The position numbers and the translations under genes are program-made. Shown piece by piece: positions 26,938 to 32,315 of a stretch of 32,315 nt of DNA; within the stretch, counting starts at the first letter, position 1; each line of letters opens with the position of its first letter. The notes beneath the pieces were generated by a model. It worked only from the letters and a program-made list of their open reading frames with translations, was not told the origin of the DNA and made no database searches. The stretch comes from CAIOZW01 sp049317725. GTDB taxonomy: Bacteria; Acidobacteriota; Blastocatellia; RBC074. The DNA lies in NCBI GenBank assembly GCA_049317725.1, contig JBMOHS010000022.1, positions 1 through 32,315 on the forward strand, read 5' to 3'.

Positions 26938-28950
26938 TCAGGACTCATCCTCAGATCGACTGACCGCGTCAGCCGAAGAGAGCGCAGAGGTCGCCTCGGG
27001 AAGGAGGGTCAGGCGGTGAGCCAGGGTCTGATGGAACGCGGCATCGATGAGCGTCTGGATCGCCCCTGGGGGACGCAGCGCTGAGGTCAGACGGAGCTCG
27101 ATCGTTCCTCCCCAGATCCGGTTTCGCTGGAGCATCCCCTCCAACCGCAACCGGGTAAGGGGGGCAATCTCGACCGTTCTCGGCAGCTTGATCGCCGGGG
27201 TATAGGCGAGAGGGGCCCCTTCGGCTCTGGATGCCTCCATCGTCGAGAAGGCCGCCGCGAAGCGCTCGCGATCCAGACTTGCCAACCGCGCCGGTGTACT
27301 CTCGTCGCTCGATTCGGCCAGCAGAAAGCGAACCTTGTGGTGGTTCGAGAGTCGCTCCGCTTCCGTCTGCAGATGATGCAAGACCTGCCAAGCCAGCTCT
27401 TGGCCATCGACCGACTCGGCCATCTCTTGCCCGGTCGCATACCGGATCATCTCTGCCAACCCCACGGGGCAAAGCGCGTGAGCCGTCCAGCTGAGCGGTA
27501 GAAAAGGCTCCTTTTCAGGGCGCAGTGCCAGCAGGGCGAGGGCCCCCGACTCTCCCCGCGCGAGCAATTTTTCGAGAAAGATCCTTTTTTCGAGGGAGGC
27601 TTGCGCGGCCAGTTCGAGCTGTCCCGTCAACAGCTCGAGAATGCGTTTGCGGTTGCGCTCGGCACGAAGCCCAATTCGCGGAAGGTTGAGCGCAACCGAG
27701 GAGAAGATGGCTGCCCTCCACTGCCAGTCCTCGCCAGTTCGTCGCAGCTTCTCCGGGTGAAGACCGTAGCGGCTGGAGAAGGCTGCCGTGCCACTTCCCA
27801 TCTCCCCCTCTTCTGCTTGCCACGCCGGGAGCGGCGATGCCGGCTCATCGCGATCGAAGGCGATCACCAGCCCTCCCCGCCGGGTGAGAATCTCCTCGAC
27901 TTGTGCAAGGAGTTGGTCGCTCCCCACGCTCCCAAAGAACGATCGGCGGAGATGGAGGATTGGTCGCGGGCCATTGAAAGATCGCCCCTCGCCGTCCCCC
28001 TCGAGAAAGACGTCGAGAAGCGTCCGGAGGAACTGACGCGCGATCTCTTGTCCACTTCCATAGGGCACCGCCAACTTTTCGCCGCCGGCCCCGATCATCG
28101 GCAGGTGTTCGATGTAGGCAGGCGCGTCCCAGTCGAGGTGAAGATCGCACCGGATCGGGTGCCCTCCCCGCGCGATCGTTGGCGCGGAGAGCTCGAAAAG
28201 CAGCCCTTGTGCCAGTTGGCGAATCTCCCGCGCCGGAAGCCTGGTCAACAATGGCGCAAAGGCGAAATTGAGCGAATCCCAGGCGAGTCCTTCACTGAAG
28301 TACCCTTGAAGGGCAGCCGTGTAGCTCACCAAATGAGAGGCGAGCACTTCGGGGCGGCGCGCGGGTCGGGAGCCGGCAAACCCTCCTGGAAGTCGCATTC
28401 CATACCGCTTGATGAAATCGATCGCCCCGATCATCGACTGTGGCCGGTCGACTTCGCCCAAGTGCTCGATGTAGAGATCCCCATCGACGTGCGCGTAGGA
28501 GACGGCCTCGGAGAAGACGGAGAGCATGGCATACTCCCGCTTGATCGCCTCGGCCAACGCCAGACTGGTCCCTTCCGGGCCATGCAGGAAAGGATGATGG
28601 CCCTGGGAGAGTGGTCGGGTCGCTTGAATGATGCGGGAAGCGTCATAGGCCGGGACGCCCAGCCGGGTGTGAGCCTTGTACTCGGCAAGGAGCCCTTTTT
28701 CGATCAGACGGGCATCGACCAGACCTCGAATCAGGGGGGCGGTCAAGATCCGGATGCCAAGCCGCTCGATCTGCTCGCTGACGTCGCCCGCGATCTCCAC
28801 CGCCACGTCCAAGCCGAGACCCGTTTCCCGCACCAGGGCGTCAACGATGCGTTGAGGATCGAATTGACCCAGATTCTCGTGCGACTGGCGGACGACCATC
28901 TCCGCTTCCGCCGCTGGTACTTGAAGGGGGACCTCGCCCGGTTCGTTCAT
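26938..28950 (-). CDS. NrdD-like (class III ribonucleotide reductase family) protein lacking the glycyl-radical domain
   Basis: The 670-residue protein starts with an ATP-cone (about 18-105: ENLGQFDPQRIVDALVRETGL ... LTAPLIRGLVDARLIEKGLLAEYKAHTRLG). It then follows the archaeal/deltaproteobacterial NrdD layout: YAHVDGDLYIEHLG, LAWDSLNFAFAPLL, IARGGHPIRCDLHLD, a YGSGQEIARQFLRTLLDVFLEGDGEGRSF segment, VALNLPRIGL, CPVGLAEMIRYATGQEM, STPARLASLDRERF and GGTIELRL. It stops just where active enzymes have a Cys4 zinc ribbon and the R-x-x-G-Y glycyl-radical loop. The Cys-Cys-Arg usually found in the middle reads FSSR (391-394); only Cys268 and Cys494 exist. It should not make deoxyribonucleotides by the known mechanism. 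ATG 28950 overlaps the thiD stop (ATGA). No NrdG activase is nearby. Confidence 0.8.
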   Translation of the reverse strand: MNEPGEVPLQVPAAEAEMVVRQSHENLGQFDPQRIVDALVRETGLGLDVAVEIAGDVSEQIERLGIRILTAPLIRGLVDARLIEKGLLAEYKAHTRLGVPAYDASRIIQATRPLSQGHHPFLHGPEGTSLALAEAIKREYAMLSVFSEAVSYAHVDGDLYIEHLGEVDRPQSMIGAIDFIKRYGMRLPGGFAGSRPARRPEVLASHLVSYTAALQGYFSEGLAWDSLNFAFAPLLTRLPAREIRQLAQGLLFELSAPTIARGGHPIRCDLHLDWDAPAYIEHLPMIGAGGEKLAVPYGSGQEIARQFLRTLLDVFLEGDGEGRSFNGPRPILHLRRSFFGSVGSDQLLAQVEEILTRRGGLVIAFDRDEPASPLPAWQAEEGEMGSGTAAFSSRYGLHPEKLRRTGEDWQWRAAIFSSVALNLPRIGLRAERNRKRILELLTGQLELAAQASLEKRIFLEKLLARGESGALALLALRPEKEPFLPLSWTAHALCPVGLAEMIRYATGQEMAESVDGQELAWQVLHHLQTEAERLSNHHKVRFLLAESSDESTPARLASLDRERFAAAFSTMEASRAEGAPLAYTPAIKLPRTVEIAPLTRLRLEGMLQRNRIWGGTIELRLTSALRPPGAIQTLIDAAFHQTLAHRLTLLPEATSALSSADAVSRSEDES

Positions 28951-29849
28951 CCTCTGCTCTGCTCCGGACTTCTCTGGGAAGGGAAGACCGGGATCTCTGT
29001 CGCCGACTCCCCGAGGAGGCGCATGGGGTGCCCCGTGGGCACATTCAATGGGTTGACCCAATGGTTGAGTGGCCCGGCACCGTGTCCAAGGCCGGGGGCC
29101 GTGCGGATCGCTTCTGTGACATAGTCCTTGGCACGGGCGATCGCCTCCGGGAGGGCTTGGCCGCAACCAAGGAGGGCGGCAATCGCTGCCGAGAGCGTGC
29201 AACCAGTTCCGTGCGTGTGGCGCGTCTCGATCCGCTCGCCCGGAAAGAGCGTCCAACTCCGTCCATCGAAGAGGAGGTCGCTCGCATCATCGGCGAGATG
29301 GCCGCCTTTAAGCAGCACCGCAGGTCCGGGTTGGCTGTTCGCTCCTTGTCTCGCCAACTCGTGAATCTGGGCTGCGGCCCGCTTTCTCTCCTCCAGTGTC
29401 TGGACTCTCCCCCCCGTCAATCGTTCTGCCTCCGCCAAGTTGGGGGTAATCAACGTCGCCAGCGGCAGCAGGTGCGTGACCAATTCGTCTACGGCCCGGT
29501 CATCGATCAGGTCGAAGCCACTCGTCGATCGAATCACTGGATCGACGACCACTTGTCGAAGCTGATGTCCGGCGATGGTCGCTGCGGCCGCCCGGATCGT
29601 CTCCGGCGTGGGGATCATCCCCGTCTTGACCGCCGATGGAGAGAAATCTTCCAGCAGCGGCTCCAGTTGCCCCTTCAGCACCTCTGCGGAACTGTGGGAG
29701 GCCCCGCGCACCTCGATCGTGTTCTGGAAGGTCAGCGACGTGATTGCGGCAATCCCATAACAACCGAACGCGGCGAACGTTTTGAGGTCAGCGGCCACGC
29801 CGGCTCCCCCTGAAGGATCATGTCCCGCAATTGTCAGGATCGTCTTCAT
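28947..29849 (-). CDS. thiD: Hydroxymethylpyrimidine/phosphomethylpyrimidine kinase
   Basis: ThiD phosphorylates HMP and HMP-P in thiamine synthesis. The 300-residue ribokinase-fold protein shows the family start ILTIAGHDPSGGAGVAADLKTFAAFGCYG, the hallmark SLTFQNTIEVRG, AVKTGMI, VVVDPVIRSTSGFDLID, ITPNLAEAERLTG, VLLKGGHL and the catalytic anion-hole segment HTHGTGCTLSAAIAALLG. The C-terminal tail of about 30 residues after WVNPL is longer than in E. coli ThiD (266 aa). ATG 29849 is used; TTG 29855 two codons upstream is an alternative. No TPP riboswitch (THI box) was found in the upstream 425 bases, and no other thi gene is in the window. The stop overlaps the start of the NrdD-like gene. Confidence 0.94.
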   Translation of the reverse strand: MKTILTIAGHDPSGGAGVAADLKTFAAFGCYGIAAITSLTFQNTIEVRGASHSSAEVLKGQLEPLLEDFSPSAVKTGMIPTPETIRAAAATIAGHQLRQVVVDPVIRSTSGFDLIDDRAVDELVTHLLPLATLITPNLAEAERLTGGRVQTLEERKRAAAQIHELARQGANSQPGPAVLLKGGHLADDASDLLFDGRSWTLFPGERIETRHTHGTGCTLSAAIAALLGCGQALPEAIARAKDYVTEAIRTAPGLGHGAGPLNHWVNPLNVPTGHPMRLLGESATEIPVFPSQRSPEQSRG

Positions 29850-30274
29850 ATGCAACGAATGGGATGACGCCAGGGAGCCCCTTTCACACGCCGTGTGTTA
29901 AGAAAGGATTGTCGAGAGGGGGCAAGGGTTCTGTCGGGGAGTCGCCTCCTCCGATCACACTGTCCAATGCCGCCCGTGGCAGAACTGCTTGGTTCTTCTG
30001 AGAGACTCCCCTAACCTGGGGCTGGCGGGTATGGCTGGAGATTCCAGCACGGTGTCACTCAGAAGACTTTCATCAATGTAGACACCAGTAGAGTACCACT
30101 ATTGAATCGATCCCGGCAATTCCCCCCCCGGCTTCTGGATAGCCTCTAGACTTTGGAACAATATTTGCTCTTTAGCTTAGCGTCGATTGCCAACAGCAGG
30201 TGAGTCAGTCTGACAGGTGACCAGAAACCCTACCGATGAGAACTCTCTGGGAGGAGAGCAGAAAGGAGTCCCGG
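29850..30274. other. 425-base divergent intergenic region between thiD and the FG-GAP protein gene
   Basis: No gene is supported. Small dyads are visible: CTGGA-GAT-TCCAG near 30033-30045 and GTCAG-T-CTGAC near 30206-30216. The stretch from about 30150 to 30185 is AT-rich and could hold promoters, but I found no convincing -35/-10 pair and no riboswitch-like structure. GAAAGGAG (30261-30268) supplies the ribosome-binding site of the plus-strand gene. Confidence 0.4.
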
Positions 30275-32315
30275 ATGAAACGCTGCTTGAGCGGTTTGTT
30301 GCCCTCACTTGGACGAGGAGTGATTCTTGCTTGGTGCAGTCTTTCCTTGGTCGCAGTGGCGGCAGGGCAGGTCAATTCTCCACATCCTCATCTCCAAGCT
30401 GCCCCATTCGCCTTCGCACCCAGCGTGGACTACCCAGCGGGAACAGGTCCCTTCTCCCTGACTGCCCTCGACTGGAACGGGGACGGGAACCTGGACCTGC
30501 TCGCTCCGAACCGCGACTCCGGGGATTTGACAGTCTTTCTGGGGCGTGAGGATGGGACTTTTGTGTCCCACTCGATGCCTCTCCCTGGGGGAAACTGTCC
30601 CACCCAGGTCGAAGGAGCCGACTTCAATCGGGATGGAAAGAGGGACTTGGTCGTCGTCAGCCACCTCTGTCACACCATCTCCCTCATTCTGGGCGATGGT
30701 GCAGGGTCCTATTCGAGCCGGATGGTCTACACGGTCGCTCCAGAACCCCGCGCAATGGTCGTCGGCTTGTTTGACGATGACCTGAACCCGGACTTGGCGA
30801 TCGTTCATCGTCAAGGTGGAACCCTCTCGCTCTACCACGGTCGAGGAGACGGGTCCTTCCAGACTCCCGTGGAGTATCCGGTCGGAGACGCAGCCAACAG
30901 CTTGGCTTTGGGTGATTTCGATCGGGATGGGCGCGCGGATTTCGCTGTCGTCAGTACCGGGACAAGTACCCTCACCCTCTTCCGTAATCTGGGCGGAGGG
31001 CACCTGCTCCGGATGAGCGATCTGCCCGTTGGGATTGGGAGCAGCAGCCTCCAGATCGTCGACCTGGATCGGGATGGTCATCTCGACGTGGCGGTCCTTG
31101 ATGCCTCCCAGGATCTCGTCCACATTCTGCGCGGCAGGGGAAACTTTCTCTTCGACACCGCCCGTTCCTACCCAGTGGGTCGTCGACCCTTTGATCTCGA
31201 AACTGGCGATATCAATGGGGATGCCATCCCCGATCTGGTTGTGTCCCACCAGGAAGAGAACGACCTTCTTGTCCTTCTCGGACGTGGAGACGGGACCCTT
31301 GCGCCAACTACGCACCTCAATCGGGTTGTCACCGGTCGAGTTCCGTCCGGCGTCGTCGCTGCCGACTTCAACCGGGATGGTCACGTCGATCTCGCCAGTA
31401 CCAATTTTGTCGACAACTCGATCTCTCTCTTCTTCAGCACTGCCGCGCAGTTTGCCGACTTGGCGATAATGCAGAGTGCCAGCCGGATGACAGTCGAAGC
31501 GAGAGATGAACTTCTCTTGACAGTGACCGTCACCAATCAGGGACCAGATCCTGCGACCAACCTGCTGGTCACCAACCAGCTCCCTGCAAAGACATTGATG
31601 ACCTTCTGTCAGGCGTCAGGCGGAGGAGTTTGTGGCTTGGACGGCGAGGTGAGGGTCGTCTCCATCCCAACCCTGGCCGTCAATGGGCAGGTGGAGATTC
31701 AGTTCCGTGTCCGGGTCCAAGAGAATGTCTGCGAGGGCGAGATCCTCCGCAACACGGCGGCGGTCACCGCTCAAACCGGAGACCCGCGATTGGCAGATAA
31801 CCAGACGACGCTCCAGGTGATTGCCCAAAACCCCCCTCCCGTGCTCTCTTCGCTCCCTGACCTGCAGGCGATTGGGACTCGGCCCGGAGACGCTACTGGG
31901 GCCGTGGTCAGTTTCCCGCTCCCCACCGCGACGGACAACGCCCCAGGGGTGCGCATCACTTGCAGCCACTCCAGTGGGCCCAGCGGAAGCCTCTTTCGGG
32001 TCGGGAATACGGAAGTCACTTGTCAAGCAGTCGATGCCTGCGGGGAGACGGCGACGACCCGCTTTCACGTTCGTGTCTGGGATGCCATCGTCATCGATCA
32101 GCGGTTTGGCCACCTTTTCCTCTTCGACTCATTCACTGGCCAGTACCTGTTTGTTCGTCGGGATTTCGATGAGTCCTTCCCGGGACGGGGCACTGTCCGG
32201 CGTTCGCCGTGTGAGATTCAACTCCGGGATGACCATCGGGCCATCGTGACAATCAACACCTGCTTCTTGCGCGCTTCTGGTTGGGTCCGTCCGACGGGCT
32301 CTGCCCCAACCTTCA
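30275..32315 (+). CDS. Large secreted FG-GAP/VCBS repeat protein with DUF11 and HYR domains (3' end outside window)
   Basis: The frame is open from ATG 30275 to the window end (680 residues, no stop). A Sec signal peptide is present (MKRCLSGLLPSLGRGVILAWCSLSLVAVAAG, cleavage near AAG-Q). Residues about 55-400 form a beta-propeller-like array with Ca-binding loops of type D-x-(D/N)-x-D-G-x-x-D: DWNGDGNLD, DFNRDGKRD, DFDRDGRAD, DLDRDGHLD, DINGDAIPD and DFNRDGHVD, plus a degenerate FDDDLNPD, seven in all. A DUF11-type domain follows (ELLLTVTVTNQGPDPATNLLVTNQLP), then an HYR domain (LPTATDNAPGVRITCSHSSGPSGSLFRVGNTEVTCQAVDACGETATTRFHVRVWD). The domains point to a cell-surface or extracellular adhesin or matrix protein. 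GAAAGGAG lies 6 bases upstream of the ATG. Confidence 0.88.
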   Translation, partial: MKRCLSGLLPSLGRGVILAWCSLSLVAVAAGQVNSPHPHLQAAPFAFAPSVDYPAGTGPFSLTALDWNGDGNLDLLAPNRDSGDLTVFLGREDGTFVSHSMPLPGGNCPTQVEGADFNRDGKRDLVVVSHLCHTISLILGDGAGSYSSRMVYTVAPEPRAMVVGLFDDDLNPDLAIVHRQGGTLSLYHGRGDGSFQTPVEYPVGDAANSLALGDFDRDGRADFAVVSTGTSTLTLFRNLGGGHLLRMSDLPVGIGSSSLQIVDLDRDGHLDVAVLDASQDLVHILRGRGNFLFDTARSYPVGRRPFDLETGDINGDAIPDLVVSHQEENDLLVLLGRGDGTLAPTTHLNRVVTGRVPSGVVAADFNRDGHVDLASTNFVDNSISLFFSTAAQFADLAIMQSASRMTVEARDELLLTVTVTNQGPDPATNLLVTNQLPAKTLMTFCQASGGGVCGLDGEVRVVSIPTLAVNGQVEIQFRVRVQENVCEGEILRNTAAVTAQTGDPRLADNQTTLQVIAQNPPPVLSSLPDLQAIGTRPGDATGAVVSFPLPTATDNAPGVRITCSHSSGPSGSLFRVGNTEVTCQAVDACGETATTRFHVRVWDAIVIDQRFGHLFLFDSFTGQYLFVRRDFDESFPGRGTVRRSPCEIQLRDDHRAIVTINTCFLRASGWVRPTGSAPTF

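Noticed and set aside
27601..29124. 507-codon open frame on the plus strand
   Set aside because: Antisense to the NrdD-like gene and the thiD end; composition is not protein-like, while the minus strand shows continuous NrdD similarity.
29850..30274. TPP riboswitch upstream of thiD
   Set aside because: No THI-box sequence elements were found on the minus strand in this interval.
30305..31384. 359-codon open frame on the minus strand with repeated Asp/Val/Pro patterns
   Set aside because: Its repetitive look comes from reading the FG-GAP repeats of the plus-strand gene backwards. The plus-strand frame has a signal peptide, ribosome-binding site and Ca-binding loops, and stays open to the window end.

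Overview
The window is chromosomal DNA from a GC-rich Gram-negative bacterium, most likely a member of the Acidobacteriota. The lineage call rests on the acidobacterial VWFA-related secreted protein (20630-21922), the small secreted protein at 10119-10529 (a type I associate with this phylum), and lipid A/Kdo genes that imply an outer membrane. These are family-level inferences; no database was searched. Nearly all DNA is coding, and I see no insertion sequence, prophage, integron or CRISPR array.

Layout. 1-5158 (+) carries a possible C-terminal gene fragment, then efp, waaA, lpxK and xerC in tight succession, then a DedA-family membrane protein. A selenocysteine tRNA lies on the minus strand at 5192-5287. 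5467-10007 (+) holds an unknown 131-aa protein, mazG, a secreted phosphodiester glycosidase, a DUF2064 sugar-nucleotide transferase-like protein and an ABC-2 permease. 10119-13809 (-) is a regulatory block: a histidine kinase, a sigma54-activating response regulator, a near-perfect sigma54 (-24/-12) promoter and a small exported protein. 14443-18886 (+) contains a PRC-barrel-like protein, an AlkA-type glycosylase, lepA and a LON-substrate-domain protein. 18883-21922 (-) reads VWFA protein, yggS, yggT, yggU. 22701-23567 (+) is an M23 peptidase, separated from carB by a 17-bp bidirectional terminator. 23658-29849 (-) reads thiD, an NrdD-like protein, carB. From 30275 (+) a large secreted FG-GAP/DUF11/HYR protein runs off the end of the window.

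How genes work together. waaA and lpxK complete Kdo2-lipid A. yggS-yggT-yggU is a conserved bacterial cluster. The kinase and regulator overlap by ATGA and sit directly upstream of the sigma54 promoter of the small exported protein, so they look like a dedicated signalling module. A second sigma54-like element lies in front of the kinase. TGCGACA motifs lie at enhancer distance from both elements, which suggests autoregulation.

Most notable: (i) the sigma54 two-component module and its exported target; (ii) an NrdD-family protein with an ATP-cone but without the glycyl-radical/zinc domain and the usual Cys pair, translationally coupled to thiD; (iii) a tRNA-Sec with an apparent extra base in its T stem; (iv) an EF-P with Asn at the position normally modified.
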